Assembly (NCBI GenBank): GCA_002381695.1 | Contig: DFXM01000038.1 | Span: forward strand, 27,531-46,134 | Reading direction: 5' to 3' | From: Clostridium sp. UBA4108 | GTDB taxonomy: Bacteria; Bacillota; Clostridia; Clostridiales; Clostridiaceae | DNA: 18,604 nt | Part shown: positions 1 through 6,046 of the stretch, in pieces | Layout: each line of letters begins with the position of its first letter | Numbering within the stretch: the stretch's first letter is position 1 | Program-made: the position numbers and the translations under genes | The notes under the pieces: generated by a model | Seen by the model: the letters and a program-made list of their open reading frames with translations, nothing else | What the model was told of the DNA's origin: nothing | Databases searched by the model: none

Positions 1-75
1 ATCTAAGCTTCCTGCAAATGGTCTGCTTCGCAATAATATATAGTTCTAAAATCAACAATCGTTTAAAACAAAGCT
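1..75 (+). repeat. Dispersed repeat, copy A (right arm)
   Basis: Positions 31-75 match 7982-8026 and 10291-10335 at 44 of 45 bases, beginning CAATAATATATAGTTC and ending TTTAAAACAAAGC. The preceding 30 bases are not in those copies but match the reverse complement of 18539-18568 at 26 of 30 positions. Copy A therefore looks like the right end of a longer element whose body lies upstream of the window. No open reading frame was found in it. Confidence 0.85.
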
Positions 76-82
76 TTTTATT

Positions 83-153
83 AAAAGGAGCCACTGAAAG
101 AAATTTGTCCATGTAACTTACGTGTTAGGACAATTTCTCTCAGTGGCTCCTTT
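83..153. terminator. Long imperfect hairpin, likely terminator of the sigma-like gene
   Basis: The left arm (83-110) and right arm (128-153) are nearly perfect reverse complements over about 26 bp, sharing GGAGCCACTGA and its complement, around a 17-nt loop. The structure lies just past the stop of the minus-strand gene at 187-750 and reads into a short T-rich stretch on that strand, so it could end that transcript. The stem is longer than most intrinsic terminators need, so it could also be the end of a lost mobile element. Confidence 0.6.
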
Positions 154-186
154 ATCGTTCATCTGCTATGCTGTATTTTAAAAACT

Positions 187-750
187 TCAGTTACTAGCCA
201 TCATAGTTTTTAAGTTTTTAAGAATGTTATTTTTCATAGTTGTAGCTTTTCCATAGGATAAATCTTTATAGGCAGCATATTGTCTTAGGGAATGATTTTT
301 ATAATAGATAAAATTAATTAGTTCTTTCTCTTCTAAGGTTAAGGTTGTAATAATGTTCTTAATTTCTGTAATGGAAATTTTCCTTAAGATTTCATCTTCC
401 GTAGAATCCTCATTTGATGGAAGTGTTTGTTCTAAATTGTTGCTTAAGGCTAATGTAGGGATGTTTTTAGTAGCATTTGAGGCAGATCTTATTAAATAAT
501 TTATGGTGTTTTTAATGGCATTGGTAGCATAGGCTACAAATCTATGCTTCTCTAAATCATATAATTTGACACATTTAAATAAGGTTTTGTAGCATTCATT
601 TTTTAAATCTTCAAATTCAAAATGCTTTACATAAGATTTTTTTATTAGGTTCAAAATAAAGGGGGTAAATTCAGCTGCTAAGGCTTCTTTAGCGTCATTA
701 TCTCCAAGTTTACACCGTGATGCTAAGGTTTCAATTTCAGAAAAGTTCAT
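187..750 (-). CDS. Sigma-70-like RNA polymerase sigma factor (small, orphan)
   Basis: A 187-residue protein with the two-domain layout of small sigma-70-family factors. Residues about 25-90 resemble region 2: acidic EFEDLKNECY, then FVAYATNAIKNTINYLIR. Residues about 125-183 resemble region 4, a helix-turn-helix ending in SYGKATTMKNNILKNLK. Between them is a short polar linker. No sigma regions 1.1 or 3 and no membrane segment are seen. The start is supported by GAGGAG about 8 nt upstream on the minus strand. No anti-sigma gene is adjacent. Size and layout recall the clostridial toxin/bacteriocin sigma factors (TcdR/UviA group) and phage sigma-like regulators; I cannot choose between these. 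A role in directing polymerase to a small target set is inferred from the family. Confidence 0.75.
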   Translation of the reverse strand: MNFSEIETLASRCKLGDNDAKEALAAEFTPFILNLIKKSYVKHFEFEDLKNECYKTLFKCVKLYDLEKHRFVAYATNAIKNTINYLIRSASNATKNIPTLALSNNLEQTLPSNEDSTEDEILRKISITEIKNIITTLTLEEKELINFIYYKNHSLRQYAAYKDLSYGKATTMKNNILKNLKTMMASN

Positions 751-771
751 AATTTTCTCCTCTCAATTTAA

Positions 772-1002
772 AATTCTTTAGGAAGTGCATATATTCCTAA
801 TGAGGAGGGGGATCAAGTGCAACTTAGCTTCAGAGAAACGAGAGAAAGAACTGATTTATAGGTGCTTAATGAAACAGAAATGCCAGCTATTTTAATTGAA
901 TGTGCTTTTTGTGATAGGCAAAAAGATATGGAAAATTACAACTCAGAAAATATGGAAGAGGTCATATGTAAAGGAACATGCAAAGTTTTCAACATGGGGT
1001 AA
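772..1002 (+). pseudogene. Decayed N-acetylmuramoyl-L-alanine amidase (C-terminal fragment)
   Basis: One frame from 772 to the TAA at 1000-1002 reads like the last third of an Amidase_3 cell-wall hydrolase. It contains RERTDL, a stop, then VLNETEMPAILIECAFCD followed by QKDMENYNSENM and a helical tail. The stop is TAG at 859-861, exactly where this family usually has tyrosine (LYVL), so a TAT/TAC to TAG change is likely. The catalytic glutamate of the PAILIEC strand is kept, but the zinc-binding N-terminal two thirds is absent and no start or ribosome site precedes it. It is a relic of a peptidoglycan amidase, truncated by rearrangement next to the sigma-like gene. Confidence 0.6.
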
Positions 1003-1264
1003 AAGTATTTGCTTAATTAGAGGACATAGGCCATAGAAGAAGTATTTGTTATTTAATATCAACTAGGGCCTATGCTAATTAAATGGGGATATGCCTTATG
1101 ATATGGATTAATGAAAAGCTAGAAAAGCTTTTAAAAAATCTCCCTAAGAAGTGATATAAGAAGGAGATTATAAAGTGAAATCACAAACATTTGTTAATAT
1201 AATTATAAAGTAAAAATATGTAAATGTCAAAAATTCCTTATGAAAAACCCATTTAAAACTGAGG
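1003..1264. other. Intergenic stretch with hairpins, no gene
   Basis: No plausible gene was found. An inverted repeat pairs about 1013-1033 (ATTAGAGGACATAGGCC) with about 1067-1084 (GGCCTATGCTAATTAAA) around a roughly 33-nt loop. It lies after the amidase relic and may be its old terminator. A second small one pairs AATCTCC near 1137 with GGAGATT near 1162. The rest is AT-rich without recognisable coding. Confidence 0.4.
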
Positions 1265-1341
1265 AATTTATAAGAATACACAGAACCTTTAACCAATGCA
1301 AGGATACAGAGGGGAGAGTTTTTTAGAATTAAATTTTTATT
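1265..1341 (+). repeat. Terminator-type repeat, copy 1 (degenerate)
   Basis: About 75 bp closely match 2933-3021: both begin AATTTATAAGAATACA, continue GAACCTTTA, and end in T-runs followed by TTTAGAATTAA. In copy 2 the block forms a strong terminator. Here the right arm has changed, so the stem is weakened, and no gene ends in front of it. This looks like the left-over 3' end of a deleted gene or a duplicated terminator. Confidence 0.7.
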
Positions 1342-1487
1342 CCTATTTTAGAAAATAACTAGCTGCAAACTTCTCTTTCATAAGGGGAATAGTCCTATGA
1401 AAAATTTCTAATTTTTTTAATTTTTAACGAACTTATGTTTGCATAACTTCTTTTATGTCAATAATGTTAATGAAAGGAGTTGCTACT

Positions 1488-2558
1488 ATGTATTACTATA
1501 AAGAGGGAAATGTAATAAGCTTAGTCTACGAAAAGCCTACTAATTATGAAAGACCCATAAATCATGATGAGACTAAATTAACCATGGATGGTATTCTTAA
1601 GAGATTATTTATGTTACAAAATAAAAGACCAATAATAGATTTTCTAAGCTCTATTTATGGAGATAATATAAGCTATGATGCTAGTATTTCTTATCCTAAT
1701 GTTGAGAATTTTAATAGGGATATTAATAATAGAATTATAACTCTAAGAGCAGATTTATATATGGAAGTAGTTGATGGAAGCAATGTGTATGACTATGCCA
1801 TAGAGTTTCAAACAATCTACGAAAAAGAAATGGCCATTAGAATCTTTAGATATGGACTAGACAAAGGTATAAGAAATTATAATCTTATTGATAAAAATAA
1901 TATAGAAATTAATCTACCTGAGCCATATCTTATAGTTTTAGAAGAAGAAAAAGATTTAAAGGATAATGTTAGTCTAAAGATTAATATACCAAAGCAGCAA
2001 TCTATAGATTATAGAATAAAGGTATTAAAATACTGGGAATATAATGTGAAGAAACTCTATGAAGAAAATAAATATTTATTATATACACTACAACTTTTTA
2101 ATTATAGAAAATATATGGAAGCTTTGAATAAAAGTAAAAAAACAGATATTCTTAAAAAGCATGAGATGGCGAAATTAAATGAAAGAGTAAAAATCACGGT
2201 ACATAATACATTGGAAGCTATTAATGAAGCATATGATTGTGGTAAAATAGAATTACAAGATTATGATGAAATGATAGCAACAATACAGAATTTAAACGAT
2301 TATTTTATAGATAGATATCAATATTTTAAAGGATTAAGTGAGGAGGTAGCAGTTATGGTGAAGAGCTTTTATGATCCAAAGGTTGAAAAACGTGGTATGG
2401 AGAAAGGTATAGAAAAGGGTATAGAAAAAGGTATCGAGAAGGAAAAATTTAGCATAGCTAAAAACATGTTGATGAAGAACTTTGAAAAAAGTGTAATTTC
2501 AGAGTTAACAGGTTTAACCTTGGAAAAACTGGAGGAATTATTAAAGGAACTAAACTAG
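1488..2558 (+). CDS. Rpn-family PD-(D/E)XK nuclease / transposase-like protein
   Basis: About 356 residues. The start at 1488 is preferred over an upstream ATG at 1455 because AAAGGAG lies 8 nt before it. Early residues (LTMDGILKRLF, then RPIIDFLSSIYG) match the helical opening of Rpn/PDDEXK_2 proteins. The nuclease core is RADLYMEV followed by YAIEFQTIYEKEMAIRIFRY. The Asp and the Glu-x-Gln fit the D...ExQ metal-binding pattern of this family, which uses Q where classic members have K. A helical C-terminal half follows, then four G-[M/I]-E-K units (2395-2442) and a terminal helix (VISELTGLTLEKLEELLKEL) typical of the family. Family members promote RecA-independent recombination or act in phage defence; which applies here is not shown. 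It stands alone, with no transposon ends seen beside it. Confidence 0.85.
   Translation: MYYYKEGNVISLVYEKPTNYERPINHDETKLTMDGILKRLFMLQNKRPIIDFLSSIYGDNISYDASISYPNVENFNRDINNRIITLRADLYMEVVDGSNVYDYAIEFQTIYEKEMAIRIFRYGLDKGIRNYNLIDKNNIEINLPEPYLIVLEEEKDLKDNVSLKINIPKQQSIDYRIKVLKYWEYNVKKLYEENKYLLYTLQLFNYRKYMEALNKSKKTDILKKHEMAKLNERVKITVHNTLEAINEAYDCGKIELQDYDEMIATIQNLNDYFIDRYQYFKGLSEEVAVMVKSFYDPKVEKRGMEKGIEKGIEKGIEKEKFSIAKNMLMKNFEKSVISELTGLTLEKLEELLKELN
2395..2442 (+). repeat. In-frame 12-bp tandem repeat encoding G-[M/I]-E-K
   Basis: Four 12-bp units of the type GGTATAGAAAAG lie end to end inside the Rpn-like gene and give GMEK-GIEK-GIEK-GIEK. The unit is a multiple of three, so slippage would change tail length without breaking the frame. 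Such charged tails are common in this family. Confidence 0.85.
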
Positions 2559-2587
2559 AGAAGCCCAGGTTTTACATACCTTTCAAA

Positions 2588-2628
2588 GGGGGCTGACCCC
2601 ATAGGAGATGACTGGGAGGAAATCTCCT
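2588..2628. other. Two small hairpins (REP-like)
   Basis: GGGG-CTGA-CCCC at 2589-2600 forms a short GC-rich hairpin, unusual in this AT-rich DNA. It is followed by AGGAGAT (2603-2609) paired with ATCTCCT (2622-2628). They sit between the Rpn-like gene and the YdbC-like gene. There is no clear T-run, so termination is doubtful. A remnant of a REP-type palindrome is possible. Confidence 0.35.
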
Positions 2629-2712
2629 TGATACAAGCTTAAGATAGAAAATATGTTTTAGAAGAATTGAAGGAAACTAGAAACTTAGTATAGAAGTAAG
2701 GTGGAAAATAAT

Positions 2713-2934
2713 ATGGCAGATATTAAATTTGAAATAAAAGAAACTTTAGGAACAATTTCAGAATCAAGTAAGGGATGGAAAAAGGAATTAAATTTAATTA
2801 GCTGGAATGATAAAGAGGCAAAATATGATTTAAGAGATTGGGATTCAGAGCACAATAAGATGGGAAAAGGTGTTACCTTAACAAAAGAAGAGTTAAAGGC
2901 ACTGAAAGAATTATTAAATAGTATGGACATATAA
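2713..2934 (+). CDS. YdbC/PC4-family small ssDNA-binding protein
   Basis: 73 residues beginning MADIKFEIKETLGTIS. The start at 2713 is chosen over GTG at 2701 because AAGGTGG lies about 7 nt before it. The sequence follows the bacterial YdbC family (PC4-like fold): a first beta strand, GWKKELNLISWN, KYDLRDWD and MGKGVTLTKEE, then a C-terminal helix ending LKELL. The length matches the usual 70-75 residues. PC4-like proteins bind single-stranded DNA as dimers and are linked to transcription or DNA metabolism; the exact role of YdbC is not settled. The gene stands alone between its own ribosome site and a strong terminator. Confidence 0.85.
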   Translation: MADIKFEIKETLGTISESSKGWKKELNLISWNDKEAKYDLRDWDSEHNKMGKGVTLTKEELKALKELLNSMDI

Positions 2935-3021
2935 TTTATAAGAATACATAGAACCTTTAGCCACTGCAAAGATGCAGAGGTTAGAGGTTTTTTAAAATAT
3001 TTTTTTAGAATTAATTTTTAA
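2933..3021 (+). terminator. Strong intrinsic terminator (repeat copy 2)
   Basis: AACCTTTAGCC (from 2952) pairs fully with GGTTAGAGGTT (to 2989), with two G-U pairs. Inside, CTGCA-AAGA-TGCAG extends the stem past one A-A mismatch. Six T follow from 2988, and a second T-run lies at 3000-3006. It starts 18 nt after the YdbC-like stop and surely ends that transcript. The block is shared with 1265-1341. Confidence 0.88.
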
Positions 3022-3211
3022 ATATGTGTGATATATGGAGAAAAATTCTATAGCTAAAATTGGTTATAAAAAAGGGTTAAAAGCCATAAATCTGCATGAA
3101 AGCTATATATTTATAACAATATAACAATTTGTGATTTACTTTTATGAGAGCTCCATAATAGAAGTAGCAAGTTCAAGCTGAGCCTCATTAAAATCGACAC
3201 TGATATTTTGT

Positions 3212-3226
3212 AATTTATGGTATACT
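3212..3226 (+). promoter_or_regulatory. Extended -10 promoter of the UDG-like gene
   Basis: TGGTATACT at 3218-3226 is an extended -10 (TGn plus TATACT), about 30 nt before the start codon. No good -35 at 17 bp is seen; TTGTAA at 3209-3214 is too close. AAGGAG at 3245-3250 is the ribosome site. Confidence 0.5.
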
Positions 3227-3263
3227 AGATTTAATTTTAAGGTTAAGGAGCGAGTTGGGAAGT

Positions 3264-3944
3264 ATGGAGGATTGGTTGAAAAATTTATGTACTGATACTA
3301 TTTCTAAAATTAATAATGAGAGTAAGCTAAGTTGTTATCTTGAATCTGGATATGACATACCTAATGTTTATAAGGGGACGGAAGATATAAAATTAATTAT
3401 ACTTGGTCAAGACCCTACAGTAAAAAATAGTATTCAAAGGGGAAAAGTGACTATGGTTTTAAATTTAGATAAACAAGGGTCATTGAGACATTACATCTTA
3501 GAAATTTGTAATAAATTAGGAATTAATCTTGATAGAAATATATATGCGACGAATCTGATAAAAAACTTTTTTATTGATACTCCTACAAATTTACAAAGAA
3601 TCAATGAAGAACCTATAATTGAGGAATATTCAAAGTACTGGATAGAAGTTATGAAAGAAGAAATAAAATACTATCCTGACATACCAATATTAATTTTAGG
3701 AGAGCCCTTATTAAAAGTATTAGTAAACATAGGGCAAGATAGTTTTTTAAGAGATTATTGGGGATATTCATCGGAATGGAAAAATAATAAATTCAATAAT
3801 TTAAATTATATAACACCCAATAATAATAAACTCAATAGAGTAATAATCCCATTTTCTCATCAACCTAGTGCATCAAAAGAGTTTTATAAAAAACAATTTG
3901 GTAACTATTGTAATTACATTAATCAACAAAAGATAATAAGGTAG
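3264..3944 (+). CDS. Uracil-DNA-glycosylase-superfamily protein, atypical
   Basis: 226 residues from ATG 3264. A TTG at 3255 in the same frame is an alternative; AAGGAG lies 4 nt before the TTG and 13 nt before the ATG, so the start is uncertain. Both UDG-superfamily motifs are visible. A first motif, LIILGQDPT (GQDP at residues 48-51), carries the family-1-type Asp that activates water. A second, PFSHQPSAS (His199), matches the HPS leucine-loop motif. Family-1 enzymes have GQDPYH; here the Tyr that blocks thymine is Thr52 and the next His is missing. The middle region (NIYATNLIKNFF, PILILGEPLL) fits the alpha/beta fold. The likely role is base-excision repair or binding of damaged or modified DNA; substrate unknown. 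No partner gene is adjacent. Confidence 0.72.
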   Translation: MEDWLKNLCTDTISKINNESKLSCYLESGYDIPNVYKGTEDIKLIILGQDPTVKNSIQRGKVTMVLNLDKQGSLRHYILEICNKLGINLDRNIYATNLIKNFFIDTPTNLQRINEEPIIEEYSKYWIEVMKEEIKYYPDIPILILGEPLLKVLVNIGQDSFLRDYWGYSSEWKNNKFNNLNYITPNNNKLNRVIIPFSHQPSASKEFYKKQFGNYCNYINQQKIIR

Positions 3945-4208
3945 AAGTTAGGTGATATAAATTTAGGTTTAAATATGGCAATTATGGCACTGGTAAAAGT
4001 TTAATTTGCATCATAAATAAGAATATATTGTGATTTTTCATTGCTTAGTATCTTCAATTGGCACTACTTTGCCCAGTAAAGGCGCAGACTTATTAAAACA
4101 GTTTAGACTTAAGGGTAACAATAAAAACTAAAATATGAAAATAGAGTAATCACAGGCTTTAATAAATTTCTGTCAGTGCTGGCTTTAATAAAGGCAAGGA
4201 GGAACATA
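3945..4208. other. Intergenic region with short coding-like relics
   Basis: No intact gene. One frame at about 3960-4035 reads YGNYGTGKSLICIINKN between stops, a Walker-A-like string of only about 25 codons. Another at about 4022-4132 ends SIGTTLPSKGADLLKQF plus a short tail. I could not assign either. GGCTTTAATAAA occurs twice, at 4155-4166 and 4181-4192, just before the ribosome site of the next gene fragment. Confidence 0.35.
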
Positions 4209-4418
4209 ATGAAGAAAATAGTATTATACAGTGATCTAATAAAGGAAGATAGGAAATTGGATTATGAACTTTTAAGAGTGTTAAATAAAAAAAAACCGTC
4301 AATAGCATATCTAAGAGGAACTTCAGATGTAACAGGAAAGTATTTTAATTATGTGGTTGAATATTACAAAGAATTAACGCTTTTTAACAATATTCTTCCT
4401 TTGCTAAACTTAGGATAA
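4209..4418 (+). pseudogene. Truncated peptidase E (S51)-like / type 1 GATase-like gene
   Basis: The start is sound: AAGGAGG at 4196-4202, then ATG at 4209. The first 50 or so residues (MKKIVLYSDLIKEDRKLD, then SIAYLRGTSDVTGKYFN, then VEYYKEL) follow the N-terminus of S51 peptidase-like proteins: the first strand and helix, the IAYxPxxSD strand, and the YFxxxxxYYxxLG helix. The reading frame then gives a short unrelated tail and stops at 69 residues. Full members have about 200-230 residues, and the catalytic serine region (GGN/GxSAG) is missing. No continuation was found downstream in any frame. It is most likely a deletion remnant whose expression signals survive. Confidence 0.6.
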
Positions 4419-4430
4419 TAAAGTTAAACC

Positions 4431-4505
4431 AAAGGAGGTATTCAAATAGTAGGACTATCTTATAGAACTAAAGATATTATGGATCTAATGAAAGAAACAC
4501 AATAA
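4431..4505 (+). pseudogene. GyrI-like effector-binding protein, N-terminal fragment
   Basis: AAAGGAGGT at 4431-4439 is a perfect ribosome site, but the expected ATG 6 nt on is missing (ATA at 4446). The frame after it reads IVGLSYRTKDIMDLMKETQ and stops at 4503-4505. That string matches the opening strand and helix of GyrI-like/AraC-effector-binding domains (KIVGLSxRT). The gene seems to have lost its start and been cut off after 20 codons. A later part of such a domain appears at 4784-5005. Confidence 0.45.
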
Positions 4506-4540
4506 AAATAGTACTCTATATTTCTTCTACAAAGTACTAT

Positions 4541-4711
4541 GAAATATTTATACATTTTTCATGTTGGAACTTTTCAGCATTTAGTAAACAATATAAGGCT
4601 TGCCCAGTAGACTTTCGAAAGGCTATGGATACAACGCATGTTACGCATTCGTTTTGTCTAGACAAAACGACTCTTTTTCAATCTTTTGAAGATTATGAGA
4701 CCATATTTTGA
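4541..4711 (+). pseudogene. Possible AraC-type HTH relic
   Basis: One frame reads WNFSAFSKQYKACPVDFRKAM and stops at 4709-4711. The pattern (NFSxFSKxYK, P-x-x-FRK) resembles the end of an AraC DNA-binding domain, shortened between the helix and the PxxFR turn. There is no start codon with a ribosome site. The order HTH here, then a GyrI-like domain at 4784, is that of AraC regulators with effector-binding domains. The assignment rests on a short match. Confidence 0.35.
4649..4670. promoter_or_regulatory. Perfect 22-bp palindrome
   Basis: The half-site TCGTTTTGTCT is followed directly by its exact reverse complement, centred on CTAG. CTCTTTTT follows. It could be the operator of a dimeric repressor or a short-loop terminator. 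It lies inside regulator relics, so it may be a surviving binding site. Confidence 0.55.
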
Positions 4712-4783
4712 TACAAGAGCTAGGTGATTTATGAAAGATATATGGGAAATTATATTGAGATAGGGGAAAAGTGAAGTTATTTC

Positions 4784-5052
4784 ATGGAAAAATATAAAAG
4801 CTACTTTAAGCCAGATACACTTTTGATAGAAAAATCATATGATGACCCTTCTATTATAGAGTTAGACCAATGTCTATATGATCTATGTAACACCGTTGAT
4901 AAAGATTGTTCTCTAGAGAATGTTACAATAATAAAAGGTGGTAAATTTGCATTTTACCGATTCGATGGACTTATACAAATTTTGAATCAATTTATTGTCC
5001 ATTAGACTTTGCTAGAAAAATGGCAGAAGCTTTAAAGGTATTAAGAAAATAG
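4784..5052 (+). pseudogene. GyrI-like effector-binding domain fragment with frameshift
   Basis: The frame from 4784 reads YDDPSIIELDQCLYDLC, then IIKGGKFAFYRFDGLIQ, and stops at 5003-5005. This matches the middle of the GyrI-like effector-binding domain found in AraC-type regulators: the DDP, the Y-D, and the GGKYAVxxxxG strand. No usable ribosome site precedes the ATG. At about 4980 the reading shifts: another frame continues YCPLDFARKMAEALKVLRK to a stop at 5050-5052, which looks like a real protein end. I read this as a frameshifted remnant. These domains bind small cationic or amphipathic drugs and inducers. Confidence 0.5.
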
Positions 5053-5065
5053 CATAAATAATTTT

Positions 5066-5101
5066 AATAGGATATCTATATTTTTAGATATCCTATTTTT
5101 A
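5066..5101 (+). terminator. Intrinsic terminator
   Basis: ATAGGATATCT (5067-5077) pairs perfectly with AGATATCCTAT (5086-5096), followed by TTTT. It closes the regulator-relic region. Confidence 0.85.
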
Positions 5102-5224
5102 AAGCAAATAACCTGGTTCATTTGTGTTGTTTCTAATTTTTTTTGATAACATTCATGAAAAGATGAGCTGGCCAAGATTCAAATTGTAGAAGAGAGCAAT
5201 ACTAATGACAGGCAATTGCTATAT

Positions 5225-5253
5225 TTGTAATATTATTGAATATATGTTACAAT
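5225..5253 (+). promoter_or_regulatory. Sigma-A-type promoter of the GNAT gene
   Basis: TTGTAA (5225-5230), a 17-bp spacer, then TACAAT (5248-5253). The predicted start is near 5260, giving an untranslated leader of about 70 nt. The stretch 5102-5224 upstream holds no recognised gene; one short frame (DELAKIQIVEESNTND) may be another relic. Confidence 0.7.
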
Positions 5254-5332
5254 AAGTTTGTGTAGAAATATGATGTAAAATGATTAAAAATTGTCAAAAT
5301 AACAATTATTACAGGGTATATGGGGGAATAAG

Positions 5333-5767
5333 ATGATAAAAGAATTTGAGTTAAGTGATTTGACTGCATGTGCAGAAATTATGATGTCAGTATATAACAA
5401 TGAACTTTGGCAGTGTGACTGGTCCTTGGAGACAGCAAAAAACTATTTGCAGGATTATGTAGAATGTAAAAAATTCATCGGTTATTCATTGTGGATAGAT
5501 GGTGTAATTAAAGGTGCTATATTCTGTCATGAAAAAATTTGGTGGAACAATAGTGAGATCTTCATTGATGAAATGTTTATCTCTCCTGAACTTCAAAGAC
5601 AAGGTTATGGAACAAAAATTCTTAATACAGTGGAAAATTATATTAAAGAACATAACTTAGCAGGTTTTACATTATCAACAAATCGTTTTGCACCTGCGCT
5701 GAACTTTTATAAAAGAAATGGTTTCTTAGATGCTGAACATGTGATTTTTATGTACAAAATAGTGTAA
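5333..5767 (+). CDS. GNAT-family N-acetyltransferase
   Basis: 144 residues, the usual length for a single GNAT domain. Motif A is clear: IDEMFISPELQRQGYGTKIL (about residues 79-98), with the acetyl-CoA pyrophosphate loop Q-R-x-G-Y-G. The following helix and motif B end in ALNFYKRNGF, where the Tyr is the usual general-acid position. The N-terminal strand and helix (MIKEFELSDLTACAEIM) are normal. GGGGGA lies about 5 nt before the ATG. The gene has its own promoter and terminator, so it is a single-gene unit. The acceptor substrate cannot be told from the sequence; close relatives act on small amines, drugs or peptides. Confidence 0.88.
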   Translation: MIKEFELSDLTACAEIMMSVYNNELWQCDWSLETAKNYLQDYVECKKFIGYSLWIDGVIKGAIFCHEKIWWNNSEIFIDEMFISPELQRQGYGTKILNTVENYIKEHNLAGFTLSTNRFAPALNFYKRNGFLDAEHVIFMYKIV

Positions 5768-5833
5768 TAATTTTTATAGAAAACAAAGAGAAGGGTATAA
5801 TCTTTAATATGTATTCTTCTTATATTAAGAGTT

Positions 5834-5867
5834 ATAAGTGGACAATCTCACTTATGATTTTTTTTAT
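5834..5867 (+). terminator. Intrinsic terminator after the GNAT gene
   Basis: ATAAGTG (5834-5840) pairs with CACTTAT (5849-5855), followed within 2 nt by a run of eight T. Confidence 0.75.
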
Positions 5868-5869
5868 GT

Positions 5870-5960
5870 AACGAATACTACGGCTAGGGCCGTGGTTCTA
5901 AAAAGCTTTTAGCTATGAGTAGAAAACCAAAGATAAGCGTAGCTTAGTTTATGGGATATT
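5870..5960 (+). other. Structured scar, possibly the 3' end of an IS200/IS605-like element
   Basis: Three small stem-loops follow each other: ACGGC-TAGG-GCCGT (5880-5893), AGCT-TTT-AGCT (5904-5914) and AAGC-GTA-GCTT (5936-5946). The order and wording (GGCTAGGGCCGTGGTTCTAA, then AGCTATGAG) look like the structured right ends next to tnpB genes. No tnpA or tnpB remains here. This is recall-based and weak. Confidence 0.3.
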
Positions 5961-5987
5961 TAAAAGGAAAAAGTTCGCTGATGATTT

Positions 5988-6016
5988 TTGATAGACATGT
6001 AAATTTAAAATAAAAT
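5988..6016 (+). promoter_or_regulatory. Promoter of S41 paralog 1
   Basis: TTGATA (5988-5993), a 17-bp spacer, then TAAAAT (6011-6016), about 30 nt before the start. In paralog 2 the same -10 is kept but the -35 position reads TCCATA. Confidence 0.55.
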
Positions 6017-6046
6017 TTAACAATATTAAAAAAGCAGGTGGAAAGT

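Noticed and set aside
2395..2442. Tandem repeats considered as a CRISPR or VNTR locus
   Set aside because: They are four in-frame 12-bp units within a coding tail, without spacers, and are typical of Rpn-family proteins.
2685..2969. Minus-strand 94-codon ORF over the YdbC-like gene
   Set aside because: It is the antisense shadow of a recognised gene and overlaps its terminator, with no ribosome site.
3143..3211. Minus-strand frame ending DFNEAQLELATSIMELS before the UDG-like gene
   Set aside because: It looks protein-like but has no start, no ribosome site and no recognisable family in the short stretch available.
3960..4035. Walker-A-like GNYGTGKS after the UDG-like stop
   Set aside because: Only about 25 codons lie between stops, with no start and no Walker B or other ATPase motif, so chance is as likely as a relic.
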